A stretch of 64,000 bases of DNA from Maribacter halichondriae (GCF_027474825.1 NZ_CP107030.1:3972001-4036000); one strand, 5' to 3'. Counted from the first letter of the stretch, positions 34,594 to 44,320 are shown. Numbers and translations are program-made. Notes: generated by a model not told the origin, from the sequence alone.

Positions 34594-34650
34594 GGTAATA
34601 AGTACAAGGTTTAAAAGGAGATTTCGCGGTTCTTAGCTCGTACTTAGATG
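34577..34650. repeat. Degenerate GAGGTTAGAAATATGAGGTA repeat
   Basis: Units of the dispersed degenerate family, forward at 34577-34615 and in reverse orientation at 34632-34645 (TTCTTAGCTCGTACTT). It begins where the SusC remnant breaks off. Confidence 0.55.
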
Positions 34651-34666
34651 TTTTGAATTGTACATT

Positions 34667-35131
34667 TTATTTATTCTTGGGTGGACTTTGCCAAATGATA
34701 TTCATGATTTTCCATTGATCATCTACTTTGGCCAGATGAAACAGGTCAATGCCCCATTCGGCGGTAAGTTTTCCTGTTGCGGTTTTATCGTTGACCTCGT
34801 ACAGGGTTATTTCTTGTGGAGAATCGGCCGTGACCCGGTCCCCGTCTTTGTTCCATGAACCGGCGAGGTCGTACAATTGTTGGTAGGTCATCGAAAGGTT
34901 ATCATTATATGCTTTTGAATCTGGGTCGTACCAATAGCCAATCTTTCGCAGGGTAGGGTCGACGCTTCGTTCGATTTTAGCGGGTTCGACCTTGTACAGC
35001 GCATCCACATAATCTTGAATGGCCCCATGAACTGATTTTTCATCCGAAGTCATCGATGCATCCTGACCCAAGGCAGGCGGTGACAAAAATAAAAAAGCGG
35101 CCACTGCGCATAGCTTTAGAAATACTTTCAT
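34667..35131 (-). CDS. Exported NTF2-like / lumazine-binding-like protein
   Basis: A 154-residue protein with a signal peptide (MKVFLKLCAVAAFLFLSPPALG) and one NTF2-like domain of the putative lumazine-binding family. HGAIQDYVDALYKVEPAKIE starts the first helices and LFHLAKVDDQWKIMNIIWQ ends the last strands. Known only as a family; no catalytic role established. It stands alone, with degenerate repeats beyond its 3' end and the DUF418 gene 131 nt upstream on the same strand. Confidence 0.75.
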   Translation of the reverse strand: MKVFLKLCAVAAFLFLSPPALGQDASMTSDEKSVHGAIQDYVDALYKVEPAKIERSVDPTLRKIGYWYDPDSKAYNDNLSMTYQQLYDLAGSWNKDGDRVTADSPQEITLYEVNDKTATGKLTAEWGIDLFHLAKVDDQWKIMNIIWQSPPKNK

Positions 35132-35261
35132 TTTCCTTTGTATTGGTTCTTTCTAAAATTACGATATCGGTCCGAGTAATCAAAAAAAGTTAGGGTTACC
35201 CTTGTTGAACAACTTATTGGGTAGACTTCGTACCGCTAAGCTCGTGCTTCTGCCTTTTTCT

Positions 35262-36461
35262 TCATTGGAAAAACCTTGAAAAAGTAAGGCTGCGCCAGAG
35301 CCATTCCAACGGGCCGTAGTAAAAGTAGTGGAGCCAGAGTTTACTGGTCCAAACTTGCAGCAGGATCACGACGATGGCAATTAAAAAGGTGTATCGATTG
35401 GGTATTTCCCCGAGGTAGCCCAATCCCCAGCCAAAGAGCAAAGCCGTACCGACAATGCTCTGCATCACATAGTTCGTCAAGGCCATTCTGCCATAGGGGG
35501 CTAATTTGGCCAGCCATTTTTCAGGTTTTGTTTTTCGGTACAGCATGACAAAAAGGGCGATATAGATCAAGGTCATCGCTGTATTGACCAAGTCCATTCC
35601 CGTAAGTCCGACCATAGCTACCCAATTGTCCATTTTGACTTCTGGGCCTAAACTGATAAACGCCCCGGCGGTAATGCCTATAGAAACGACCAACAAGATA
35701 CTGGACCACAGCAATATCTTTTGGGTCAGCTTTTTATCTTCCTTAAAACGTTTGAAAAAGCCGGAACGGCCAAGGTACAGGCCCACTAAAAAGAACGCGA
35801 AGGTAAAATAGCCACGTCCGAAAATGCCGTATTGATAATTCATTTTATCAAGATGGCCGTCCCACGCATTCGTGGCAAAAACCTCCCAAAGAGACCCATT
35901 TTTAAGGGTGTTGTAATATTCGAGCACACGGGGTGCCTCTTGGTCCGTGGGGTCGACATCCAAAAAGAGATGGTCGTCACCGGTCAAGTAAAATATAACA
36001 TACCGCCCAAGGCCTAGGAACAACAAGGCCGAAAACCCCAAAACCCATTTGTTCTCCATTTTATAAAAGGGAATGAGAAAAATGCCCAACATGGCATAGA
36101 TGGTCAGAATATCCCCTCGGTAAAAAAGGCTATGCACATACCCTATGAGCAAGAGTAACAACAAGCGCCAAAGGAACCGGCCACCAAAAGCGACCCCTTT
36201 TTGGGCACCCCGGTCCATTTGAATAAAAAAACTAAGTCCGAACAGAAAGGAGAACAGGGCGATGAATTTCCCCCTTAGAAAGATTCCGATAAAGGCATTC
36301 ACCACTTGATCGGCAATGCCCGAACTAGTCGCTTCATAAAAGCTGGGAGGGGCCAAGGCACCGATATACTGCTCGACCATATGGCAAATTAAGATTCCGG
36401 CGAGGGCAAACCCACGAAGGGCATCGATGATTTCGATTCGTTCAGTTGCTGTTTTTGACAT
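35262..36461 (-). CDS. DUF418 integral membrane protein
   Basis: About 399 residues from ATG 36461, with roughly ten transmembrane helices. The N-terminal IEIIDALRGFALAGILICHM and the C-terminal half (KWLAKLAPYGRMALTNYVMQS, about residues 310-330, then GPLEWLWRSLTF at the end) are the DUF418 signatures. Family members are putative transporters or acyltransferase-3-like membrane proteins with no proven substrate. A longer frame to 36506 adds 15 polar residues and is less likely. Degenerate repeats lie just upstream. Confidence 0.85.
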   Translation of the reverse strand: MSKTATERIEIIDALRGFALAGILICHMVEQYIGALAPPSFYEATSSGIADQVVNAFIGIFLRGKFIALFSFLFGLSFFIQMDRGAQKGVAFGGRFLWRLLLLLLIGYVHSLFYRGDILTIYAMLGIFLIPFYKMENKWVLGFSALLFLGLGRYVIFYLTGDDHLFLDVDPTDQEAPRVLEYYNTLKNGSLWEVFATNAWDGHLDKMNYQYGIFGRGYFTFAFFLVGLYLGRSGFFKRFKEDKKLTQKILLWSSILLVVSIGITAGAFISLGPEVKMDNWVAMVGLTGMDLVNTAMTLIYIALFVMLYRKTKPEKWLAKLAPYGRMALTNYVMQSIVGTALLFGWGLGYLGEIPNRYTFLIAIVVILLQVWTSKLWLHYFYYGPLEWLWRSLTFSRFFQ

Positions 36462-36518
36462 GTTCGTTGATTGAAGTTGATGGTTAATAGACGTTCGCTG
36501 ATACACCGATGTTACAGT

Positions 36519-36560
36519 TAAAGGTACGAAGTACAGAATACGGGGTGCGAAGTTGTCAAA
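36519..36560. repeat. Degenerate AAGGTACGAAGTACAGAATA repeat
   Basis: Three imperfect copies of the GGTACGAAGTA unit (AAAGGTACGAAGTACAG, then GGGGTGCGAAGTTG) between the DUF418 and DUF1853 genes. Confidence 0.55.
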
Positions 36561-36596
36561 AAATAAAACGACGAACCTATAACCCTATGCCTCGTT

Positions 36597-37403
36597 CTAC
36601 CAGAATACGACAAAGAATTTCTCAAATTCGGTTTCCGATTTTTTCATCCAGACCATGGGGGCATTTTCCATGTGCATGCTGAGATTGACTTCCAACAGGG
36701 TTTCATGATGCGAAGACCAATGGACTGCTGCGTGTGGTGCCATGACCCATTCCGATTTATAGGGAATATAAAATTGGTGGGATTTAAATTCATTGCTATT
36801 AAATTCATCAAATCGCAACCAGTGGCCACAGATACAATTTTTATTCAGTGGTCTGATATTCGCTAAAGTACTTCCATACGGAATGAACAACTGTGCTTTG
36901 TAGCAAGCTTCGTGTTCGATTTCGGAATGTTCTATTTCTTTGTCATAAAGGGCTTTAGCCCCTTCTTCCGAATGTAAGAGTTCAAACTGTTCGTTCTTTA
37001 TTTTTTCTATCTTGGTAAAGAACATATCGCGTTTGTTCGGCCCCATTAAGCGATGGATGGGCTCAGAAATCTCTGGATCGATGATATAGAATTTATAGGT
37101 CAATTCTACATGGATGCGTTTCTCGGTCAGCACCTCCCGCAAGATAAAATCGATTTCCCCGATGGTTCTGTTGTCCTTTTTGATCGGAAGGTTATGTAAC
37201 AAAACTTCATACTTCCCCGAATGTGCTATCAATTGCTTGAATACGTATTCCATTTGGTGTCCTAAGCGAATTTTCATTGGAATCGGTTCCGCTTTAAAAC
37301 CCGTCAAATCCATTTCAGGAAAATCGAACTGTTGTATGCCGAATTGGGTATTGGTCCATAAGGGAGGAGTAGTTAGAAATGCGCTATGTTGTTTTAATGC
37401 CAT
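36597..37403 (-). CDS. DUF1853 family protein
   Basis: About 268 residues from ATG 37403 (MALKQHSAFLTTPPLWTN). Family-typical segments are RLGHQMEYVFKQLI, NRTIGEIDFILRE (Glu-x-Asp, nuclease-like), HVELTYKFYI and LNKNCICGHW. The E-x-D and Glu-x-Thr-Tyr-Lys pattern is reminiscent of a PD-(D/E)xK nuclease core, but no activity is proven for the family and I do not assert one. The frame extends to 37439, but those residues overlap the degenerate repeat. It is divergent from the vWA gene. Confidence 0.75.
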   Translation of the reverse strand: MALKQHSAFLTTPPLWTNTQFGIQQFDFPEMDLTGFKAEPIPMKIRLGHQMEYVFKQLIAHSGKYEVLLHNLPIKKDNRTIGEIDFILREVLTEKRIHVELTYKFYIIDPEISEPIHRLMGPNKRDMFFTKIEKIKNEQFELLHSEEGAKALYDKEIEHSEIEHEACYKAQLFIPYGSTLANIRPLNKNCICGHWLRFDEFNSNEFKSHQFYIPYKSEWVMAPHAAVHWSSHHETLLEVNLSMHMENAPMVWMKKSETEFEKFFVVFW

Positions 37404-37423
37404 TAAAAAGTTTCGAATGCGAA

Positions 37424-37511
37424 AAGGTACGAGGTACAAAGTACAAAGTCAAAGGCTTAAACGAAGTAAAAACCTCGTACTTCTAATCGCGTGCCTCGTA
37501 TTTAGTGTACG
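37424..37511. repeat. Degenerate repeat pair, opposite orientations
   Basis: AAGGTACGAGGTACAAAGTA (from 37424) faces AACCTCGTACTTCT and GCCTCGTATTTAG (37471-37505). The inverted halves could fold into a long imperfect hairpin. It fills the space between the divergent DUF1853 and vWA genes. Confidence 0.6.
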
Positions 37512-37566
37512 TTAAGTTTTACCTAAAACCAAAGTCCCTTTTTGCCAAAAGGCGTATTTTTACGGT

Positions 37567-38733
37567 ATGGCTATGATGACAAGAAAAGGGTTTCGGTTTA
37601 CCCCGTACGAGGCGCCGGACCTAACTCCCTTTGACAAACTTTTCGATATTTTTCAAGAACTGATTACGCATACCTCCGGGGACTTCGATGAGGCCATCGA
37701 TTGGTTGCGCGAATTGGACAGGGAATACGAACTTACAGACGAGAATTATACCATCGATGATTTTATCGAGGATTTAAAGGCCAAAGGCTATATTCAAGAG
37801 GAATTCGAGGATGGTGGCGGAGAAATGGGAGAAGAAGGTGAAGCGGGCGAGGAAAGCGACGGTAAGGGAGGGAAAATTTCCATTACCGCCAAGATGGAAC
37901 GTCTAATCCGACAACGGGCGTTGGACCAGATTTTTGGAAAATTAAAGAAAAGCGGTAACGGAAACCACCGTAGCAAATCCGCCGGGCGTGGCGATGAGCA
38001 TACCGGCGATTTTAGGGAATACCGTTTCGGGGATTCGTTGGAGCAGATTTCCATGACCGAGAGTTTGAAAAATGCGCAGGTCAATCATGGGCTCGGCACG
38101 TTTTCATTGAACGAAGACGACCTTGTCGTCGAAGAAACCCACCACAAGGCCCAAATGAGTACGGTGCTGATGATCGATATCAGCCATAGTATGATCTTGT
38201 ATGGCGAAGATCGCATCACGCCCGCAAAAAAAGTAGCTATGGCCTTGGCGGAACTGATTACTACCCGCTACCCAAAGGACACGTTGGATATTCTGGTATT
38301 CGGTAACGATGCTTGGCCCATTCCCATAAAGGATTTGCCCTATTTAAAAGTCGGTCCGTACCACACCAATACCGTGGCCGGATTGCAACTGGCGATGGAC
38401 ATGCTTCGCAGAAAGCGAAATACCAACAAGCAGATTTTTATGATCACCGACGGAAAGCCAAGCTGCCTTAGGCTTCCCGATGGTACGTATTATAAGAACA
38501 GCGTAGGATTGGACGATTATATCGTCGAGAAGTGTTACAACATGGCCCGTCAGGCGCGAAAGTTGCACATTCCCATAACGACCTTTATGATCGCGCAAGA
38601 TCCGTATTTGATGCAGTTCATCCGGCACTTTACCGAAGCCAACAAGGGCAAGGCGTTTTTTACAGGTCTAAAAGGATTGGGCGAAATGATTTTTGAAGAT
38701 TATGAGAACAATCGAAGGAAAAGGTTGAAATAA
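37567..38733 (+). CDS. vWA-domain protein, CoxE/BchD-like
   Basis: A 388-residue cytosolic protein. An N-terminal helical region (about 15-90) with an acidic Glu/Gly-rich linker ([20 protein letters not shown]) is followed by the vWA domain (about 195-370). The MIDAS motif [10 protein letters not shown] (DxSxS) is intact, as are the conserved Thr/Asp in MITDGKPS. It is paired with the AAA+ ATPase gene 161 nt downstream, like the MoxR/vWA and Mg-chelatase D/I pairs, so the two probably form a chelatase-like or chaperone complex. No tetrapyrrole genes are nearby. Confidence 0.83.
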   Translation: MAMMTRKGFRFTPYEAPDLTPFDKLFDIFQELITHTSGDFDEAIDWLRELDREYELTDENYTIDDFIEDLKAKGYIQEEFEDGGGEMGEEGEAGEESDGKGGKISITAKMERLIRQRALDQIFGKLKKSGNGNHRSKSAGRGDEHTGDFREYRFGDSLEQISMTESLKNAQVNHGLGTFSLNEDDLVVEETHHKAQMSTVLMIDISHSMILYGEDRITPAKKVAMALAELITTRYPKDTLDILVFGNDAWPIPIKDLPYLKVGPYHTNTVAGLQLAMDMLRRKRNTNKQIFMITDGKPSCLRLPDGTYYKNSVGLDDYIVEKCYNMARQARKLHIPITTFMIAQDPYLMQFIRHFTEANKGKAFFTGLKGLGEMIFEDYENNRRKRLK

Positions 38734-38780
38734 GGCATAAGGTTGGAAGTACGAGGTACGAAGTAGAAAGTAAAAAGCTT
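38732..38780. repeat. Degenerate AAGTACGAGGTACGAAGTA repeat
   Basis: Directly after the vWA stop: AGGTTGGAAGTACGAGGTACG, then AAGTAGAAAGTAAAAAG. Same dispersed family. Confidence 0.6.
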
Positions 38781-38894
38781 AAAAGTTGAATTAAGGTATT
38801 CCACCTTTGAAGGGGGCTTGGGGATGTTTTTCTCGGATTTGAAAGACATTCATACCACTAACAATATTTGCTAAGTAAAAAGAGAGAAAATTAT

Positions 38895-40367
38895 ATGAAA
38901 TTGAACCACAAAGAAATCTCCTATTTAGGGGAATTGAAAAAAGCGGGTTATCAGACCAAAAGCATCAAAGATGAATTGCGCAATAATTTGCGAGAGAAAA
39001 TCAAGAATGGCGAAGAAACCTTTGCTGGGGTCCATGGGTATGAGAATTCGGTAATCCCTGAATTGGAGCGGGCCATACTCTCGCGTCACAATATCAATTT
39101 ACTCGGACTACGCGGCCAAGCCAAGACTCGCTTGGCCCGATTGATGGTCAATCTGTTGGATGAGTGGATTCCCATTGTAGAAGGTTCCGAGATCAACGAT
39201 GATCCGTTGAAACCGATGTCAAGATATGCCATAGAATTGATTAAAGAAAAAGGAGATCATACACCCATTTCTTGGTTGCACCGTAGCGATCGGTTTTATG
39301 AAAAATTGGCCACTCCCGATGTGACCGTAGCCGATTTGATTGGGGATGTTGATCCCATAAAAGCAGCAAACCTAAAATTATCATATGCTGATGACCGCGT
39401 CATCCACTTTGGAATGATTCCCAGAGCGAACCGTTGTATTTTCGTAATCAACGAACTTCCCGACCTTCAAGCAAGAATTCAAGTGTCCTTATTTAACATC
39501 TTAGAAGAAGGCGATATACAAATCCGTGGGTTCAAGTTGCGACTTCCTTTGGATTTGCAATTCGTGTTTACCGCCAACCCGGAAGATTACACGAATCGGG
39601 GAAGTATTGTTACTCCGCTGAAAGATAGGATAGGTTCACAGATTTTAACCCATTATCCCGATGATATCGAAACAGCGCGAAAAATCACCGAGCAAGAATC
39701 GAATCTTGATAAGCGGCAGAGCGATGCGGTTTATGTGCCCGACATTGCCAAAGATTTATTGGAACAAATTAGTTTCGAAGCTAGGAACAGTGAATATGTA
39801 GATGCCAAGAGTGGCGTAAGTGCCCGGACAAGCATCACGGGTTTTGAAAATTTATTAAGTACAGCGGAACGTAGAGCTTTACTTGCCGGAGCGGATTCAA
39901 CGTCCGTTCGGTTGAGCGATTTCTTGGGCGTGATTCCTGCAATCACTGGAAAAATCGAACTGGTGTACGAGGGAGAACAGGAGGGAGCCGATGCCGTGGC
40001 AGAAATATTGATTGATGATGCGGTGAAATCTTTGTTTCCCGAATATTTTCCGAAAATAAATAAGTTGGAGAAAAAAGACGAGGAAACCCCTTATGATGAT
40101 TTGTTGTCATGGTTCTTCCAACAAAGTGAAGGTTTTGAATTGTTGGATGATTTCACGGATGATGAGTACAAAAGAACGCTCGACAGCATTCCCGAATTGA
40201 ATCGCATGGCAAAGGAATACCAGCCCGATTTCCCTAAAGAAGATGTTTATTTCTTGAAAGAATTATTGCTTTGGGGATTGGTGTCCCACAAAAAATTGAG
40301 TAAACATCGCTTCTCGGAAGGGTATCAGTTCAAAGATCTTTACGGAAGTTTTATTAGTGGGTTGTGA
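38895..40367 (+). CDS. AAA+ ATPase, MoxR/Mg-chelatase I-like
   Basis: About 490 residues from ATG 38895 (MKLNHKEISYLGEL). The P-loop is a variant, LGLRGQAKTRLARLM (about residues 75-89). Walker B is CIFVINELPDL, with Asn-Glu in place of Asp-Glu. Sensor-1 FTANPEDYTNRG and the arginine-finger region TPLKDRIGSQI are present. The insert VADLIGDVDPIKAA is typical of the Mg-chelatase I branch. It forms a functional pair with the vWA gene upstream. A convergent terminator follows. A longer frame begins at 38868 but adds only a basic tail. Confidence 0.85.
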   Translation: MKLNHKEISYLGELKKAGYQTKSIKDELRNNLREKIKNGEETFAGVHGYENSVIPELERAILSRHNINLLGLRGQAKTRLARLMVNLLDEWIPIVEGSEINDDPLKPMSRYAIELIKEKGDHTPISWLHRSDRFYEKLATPDVTVADLIGDVDPIKAANLKLSYADDRVIHFGMIPRANRCIFVINELPDLQARIQVSLFNILEEGDIQIRGFKLRLPLDLQFVFTANPEDYTNRGSIVTPLKDRIGSQILTHYPDDIETARKITEQESNLDKRQSDAVYVPDIAKDLLEQISFEARNSEYVDAKSGVSARTSITGFENLLSTAERRALLAGADSTSVRLSDFLGVIPAITGKIELVYEGEQEGADAVAEILIDDAVKSLFPEYFPKINKLEKKDEETPYDDLLSWFFQQSEGFELLDDFTDDEYKRTLDSIPELNRMAKEYQPDFPKEDVYFLKELLLWGLVSHKKLSKHRFSEGYQFKDLYGSFISGL

Positions 40368-40407
40368 GTTAAGTTGATAAACCTTAATACATAAAAATTA
40401 AAAACAA

Positions 40408-40434
40408 GAAACCCCGACATCATGTCGGGGTTTC
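40408..40434. terminator. Bidirectional rho-independent terminator
   Basis: GAAACCCCGACAT and ATGTCGGGGTTTC form a 13-bp stem with a one-base loop, with A/T-rich flanks on both sides. It lies between the convergent AAA+ ATPase and histidine kinase genes. Confidence 0.88.
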
Positions 40435-40457
40435 TCTTTCATAGCAATTATTCCCTC

Positions 40458-41951
40458 CTATACCTGATAAGCAGGTAAATTGAAAATAAAAGAACTTCCT
40501 TCTTTGGGTTTGCTCAATACGGTAATCGTCGTATCGTGCAATTCCATGATTTTTTTGACTATCGCAAGGCCCAATCCGTAGCCTTGTTTTTTAGTGCTTT
40601 TATTAACCTGTTTGTAGCGGTCGAAAATAAACGGTTGTTCGTTTACGGGTATGCCAGTACCTGTATCCGTAATATTGATTTCAACATTCTTATCCTTTCG
40701 TCGTATAGAAAGTGTAACCTTACCTTTTGGCTGGGTATATTTTATGGCGTTCTCGATTAGGTTCTGTAGCGCGCACTCCACTAGACTTACATCAGCGAAC
40801 ACCATACTGTTCTCTTTGGGGTTTTCCATTTGAAGCTCGATTTGCTTCTTGTCCGCCAAAACCTTGAATTTAGCAACGAGGTCATGAGAAAGTTCGGTTA
40901 TTGAAAAAGGTTCTTTTACCGGTGTGACTTGTTCGGCTTCCAATTTTGAATATTCGAAAAGTTGATCGATCAACTTGGATAGTTTATCGATGTTATCGTG
41001 CGTAATCTGCAGGTATTCCTCTTTTTCACTTTCCGAAAGCGTGTCCTTTTTCATTTGTAATGTTTCCACATATCCTTTCAGAATGGCCAGCGGCGTCCGT
41101 AGGTCATGTGAAACATTGGCGATCAATTCACGTCTGAGGGAATCAACAGATTTCATTTTATCCATATTCCCCACAATGGTATCGGCCATTTCGTTAAACG
41201 ATTGCGCAAAAACGCCGATATCCGATTTTTCCGGATTTTCGATACGTACATCAAGATCACCTTCCTGAAACTTACGTACCGTACCGGTAATCAATCTCAA
41301 GTTCTTGGTCAAGAACCAAATGGCCAACAATCCGATTAGGGCTGAAAAAAGTGTGGTAAGCAAGGTTGCCCCTAAACCGAGCTTAGCAAAATATTGACCC
41401 ATCAGGGTTTTACTGACTTCCTGAAATTTCTTTCCGGCGAGAATAATATAGACAAAACCATTATGCCCATCAACCGAATATGGAGCAGCGGAGAAAATTT
41501 TCTGTTCTTCGGGATTCCGTGGGTCATCACCAAGAACAAAAGTTTCCCCTTTATTTTCGATGAAGGCGTTGATGGGTTCCAAGGATACGCTTTTGGTCGC
41601 ATCCTTATCATTCGGGTCAAGCACGACAGAATATAAGATCGCTCCATTATTATCCAGTAAATAAACCTCGATACCCTGATTTACCGCCATCATGTCGTGC
41701 ATCAAATCACCGAACAGTTCTTTGTTGACACTTCCATCTTCCAAGAATGGCGATGCATTTTGGAATTTTTCCGCTATAACGTGATTGGCCACATCGGCAT
41801 CCAAACGTTGTGCGGTCTCCTGATGATGTTTGTTCGCGAAGTAACTGGTAATGAGCATATACGATGCTCCCATAAGAAAGACCAGTATGATAAAAGCCGC
41901 CCAGAGCTTCTTTACCAGTTTCGGAGTAAGTGTTTTTTCAGCTCGGCTCAT
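40458..41951 (-). CDS. Membrane sensor histidine kinase
   Basis: A 497-residue kinase. Transmembrane helices at about 16-38 and 192-213 enclose a periplasmic sensor region of about 150 residues. HAMP (about 214-266) follows, then HisKA with the phosphoacceptor His in NVSHDLRTPLA (about 290) and HATPase_c with NLIENAIKY, DTGTGIP and GYGLGLAIVKKI. The start overlaps the response regulator stop by 4 nt, so the two are cotranslated. The stimulus is unknown. The divergently transcribed double-spondin lipoprotein gene is a candidate target. Confidence 0.93.
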   Translation of the reverse strand: MSRAEKTLTPKLVKKLWAAFIILVFLMGASYMLITSYFANKHHQETAQRLDADVANHVIAEKFQNASPFLEDGSVNKELFGDLMHDMMAVNQGIEVYLLDNNGAILYSVVLDPNDKDATKSVSLEPINAFIENKGETFVLGDDPRNPEEQKIFSAAPYSVDGHNGFVYIILAGKKFQEVSKTLMGQYFAKLGLGATLLTTLFSALIGLLAIWFLTKNLRLITGTVRKFQEGDLDVRIENPEKSDIGVFAQSFNEMADTIVGNMDKMKSVDSLRRELIANVSHDLRTPLAILKGYVETLQMKKDTLSESEKEEYLQITHDNIDKLSKLIDQLFEYSKLEAEQVTPVKEPFSITELSHDLVAKFKVLADKKQIELQMENPKENSMVFADVSLVECALQNLIENAIKYTQPKGKVTLSIRRKDKNVEINITDTGTGIPVNEQPFIFDRYKQVNKSTKKQGYGLGLAIVKKIMELHDTTITVLSKPKEGSSFIFNLPAYQV

Positions 41952-42646
41952 ATGGCAATGTCTTCATTAAACTTATATCCCACGCCCCAAGTGGTCAAAA
42001 TGTAATTTGGGTTGGCCATATCGGATTCTATCTTTGCGCGTAATCTATTGATGTGGGAGTTGACCGTATGCTCATAACCCTCGAAATTATAGCCCCAGAT
42101 CATATTCAGCAATTCGGTGCGCGTATAGTTTCTACCTGGATTGGAAGCCATCAAAACCAAAAGCTCGAATTCTTTTGGGGATAGTTCTACCTTTTTTTCT
42201 TCCAGTAGCACCTTGCGCTTGTCGACATCGATATGCAAGCCTTCTGCGTTAATGGTCGAAGAATCTTTCTGTTCCGACGTTTTAATGCCTGTTCTCCGCA
42301 TTACGGCTTTGATCCTAGCAAGTAATTCGCGAATGCTGAACGGTTTGGTGATATAATCGTCGGCTCCTATTTCGAGCCCCAATACCCGATCTATTTCTTC
42401 GGATTTTGCCGTCAGCATTATGATGGGGGTATTTTTCTTGGCCCGCAGTTTTTTGCATACCTCCACACCATCCATTTCAGGTAGGGTAAGGTCTAAAAGA
42501 ATAAGGTCATAGTCATTCTTCAATGCCATTTCAAGACCAAGTTCTCCGTTCATGGCCTTGGCGGTTGTATATATGAGGTCGGTGAGATGAATTTCCAGCA
42601 ACTTGATGATTTCCGGGTCATCTTCGATGATGAGTATGTTCTTCAT
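41948..42646 (-). CDS. OmpR-family response regulator
   Basis: A 232-residue regulator. REC domain (about 1-118) with acidic EDD near the start, phosphoacceptor Asp in LILLDLTLPEMDG (about 52), Thr in MLTAKSEE, and Lys in TKPFSI. A winged-helix DNA-binding domain follows (about 135-228; LSPKEFELLVLMASNPGRNYTR..). It is first in the two-gene operon with the histidine kinase, and its promoter region is shared with the divergent spondin gene. Confidence 0.93.
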   Translation of the reverse strand: MKNILIIEDDPEIIKLLEIHLTDLIYTTAKAMNGELGLEMALKNDYDLILLDLTLPEMDGVEVCKKLRAKKNTPIIMLTAKSEEIDRVLGLEIGADDYITKPFSIRELLARIKAVMRRTGIKTSEQKDSSTINAEGLHIDVDKRKVLLEEKKVELSPKEFELLVLMASNPGRNYTRTELLNMIWGYNFEGYEHTVNSHINRLRAKIESDMANPNYILTTWGVGYKFNEDIAI

Positions 42647-42889
42647 AATTAGTTGGTACGAAAGAAGTTAAAAAGTATCACACAGTTATCACAAGCTACT
42701 GAAATGCCGACAAAATGTTCGATTCATCCGCCAATGGCCCCGTAACGGTGTTTTCTAAATGCATAACGGCTATGGTATAGCCGAAAAGTTCACAAAATCC
42801 TTACAGAAAGTCCCAAAATGTTTAAGGTTTCGTGACCCGCTTGTTATGTAGTAGGGCTTAGTTTGTTAAATAATCTAAAAACAAGTAAG

Positions 42890-44320
42890 ATGAAAAAAGT
42901 AAAAAACAAATTAGGATTTTTAACCCTAGCCCTATTGTTGGGCCTAACTTCCTGTGATGACGACCAACAAACTCTAGTTGCCGAATTGCCGCAAGAGGCG
43001 CAACAAGAGGAGTCGGTCGAACCAAATGAAGAAATGGAGAAAGTAAATACTACCTTCAACATTACCATCATGAATACGGTAAATTATCTAAACTCCATTG
43101 TATTCAATACGCACAGTGCGGCTACCGAACCAGGTCCGATTCCCGATGCTGGATGTTTCTACGAAATCAATTTTAAAGCGGTTCCCGGTACGAAGTTAAG
43201 CTTCGCTACAATGCAGGTAATATCCAATGACTGGTTCTATGCACCGGCAGATGGCGGACTTTCCCTGTTTGAAGAAGGTTCTCCCGCTACAGGAGATATT
43301 ACGGACAAAATCTATCTATGGGATTCGGGTACCGAGGAGGAAGACCCCGCTACTATAACCTCGGTTGCCGGAGGGGCAACGGCAGGAGCACCGGATGATG
43401 ACAACACGGTTCGTATTGTTGAAACCGATGTGACCGATGCCATCAAAGTATATTTGGGTTATGACGACACCACGCGATATTTTACCTTGAAGATAGAAAA
43501 CCTGAGAGGGGTAAATGCAGAAACAAACCCTGTAATGCTTTCACCTGGGTTAGTGGTCTTGCATGCTCAAGACAACGCGCTATTTACCAAAGATGAAGCT
43601 GACCGGGGATTGGGCCTTGCTAAAATAGCGGTTCAGGGTAACCCGTCCGATCTTCATGGTTGGTTCACTGAAACCGGTTCTGATGGCGCACCGCTTCGTC
43701 TTTCCTCATCATTCACAGTTTTCGCCCCAGGTGTGGTATATGCTTTTGATTCTGAAAGTGATCCAGTGTTCATGCAAGGAGAACCTATGGTGACAGGCAG
43801 TGGTATCGAGGAAATTGCGGAGGATGGAAATAATGGCGCGATGTTCGATTACATCACCAATGATCTAATGCTTCCTGCCGCTAAGAGCAATGAAGTGATG
43901 CCCATTGGCCCGGGCGGAAGCCTTACGTTTACGCTTGAGGTTCCCGAGGGTTATAAATTGGGTTATAACACCATGTTCGTTTTTAGCAATGATTGGTTCT
44001 TGGCGCATAATAATAGCGGATTTGATCTGTTTGCCGATGACGGAACGCCCGTAAGTGGTTATGGCGCTACCGAAAAGACCTACCTGTATGATGCAGGAAC
44101 CGAAATCGACCAACCTGTAGGTTTTGGTCCTGACCAGGCTCCTTTTCAGTCAGGTCCGAATACTGGCGCTGCCGATGACAACAATCTAATTCGTCGTGTT
44201 ATGGAAATCAATGATCTACAATTCGGAAAGGGATCGATCAATTCGGCTACTGGGGTTGCTGGGTATGCCGACCCAAGAGGTGGCTATAACATTGTGAGAG
44301 TTTCTGTCGAGCCAAATTAA
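42890..44320 (+). CDS. Lipoprotein with two spondin domains
   Basis: About 476 residues from ATG 42890. The signal ends in a lipobox, LLLGLTSCDDD (Cys at about 22, acidic +2/+3). Two Spond_N-type repeats follow, with parallel landmarks: FNITIMNTVN..FATMQVISNDWFYAP..DKIYLWDSGTEEE..DDDNTVRI and ..YNTMFVFSNDWFLAH..EKTYLYDAGTEID..ADDNNLIRR. The repeated SNDWF and DxGTE motifs mark each copy. Spondin domains occur in adhesion proteins and in many bacterial surface proteins of unknown role. It is divergent from the HK/RR pair, which may control it. A strong terminator follows. Confidence 0.85.
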   Translation: MKKVKNKLGFLTLALLLGLTSCDDDQQTLVAELPQEAQQEESVEPNEEMEKVNTTFNITIMNTVNYLNSIVFNTHSAATEPGPIPDAGCFYEINFKAVPGTKLSFATMQVISNDWFYAPADGGLSLFEEGSPATGDITDKIYLWDSGTEEEDPATITSVAGGATAGAPDDDNTVRIVETDVTDAIKVYLGYDDTTRYFTLKIENLRGVNAETNPVMLSPGLVVLHAQDNALFTKDEADRGLGLAKIAVQGNPSDLHGWFTETGSDGAPLRLSSSFTVFAPGVVYAFDSESDPVFMQGEPMVTGSGIEEIAEDGNNGAMFDYITNDLMLPAAKSNEVMPIGPGGSLTFTLEVPEGYKLGYNTMFVFSNDWFLAHNNSGFDLFADDGTPVSGYGATEKTYLYDAGTEIDQPVGFGPDQAPFQSGPNTGAADDNNLIRRVMEINDLQFGKGSINSATGVAGYADPRGGYNIVRVSVEPN

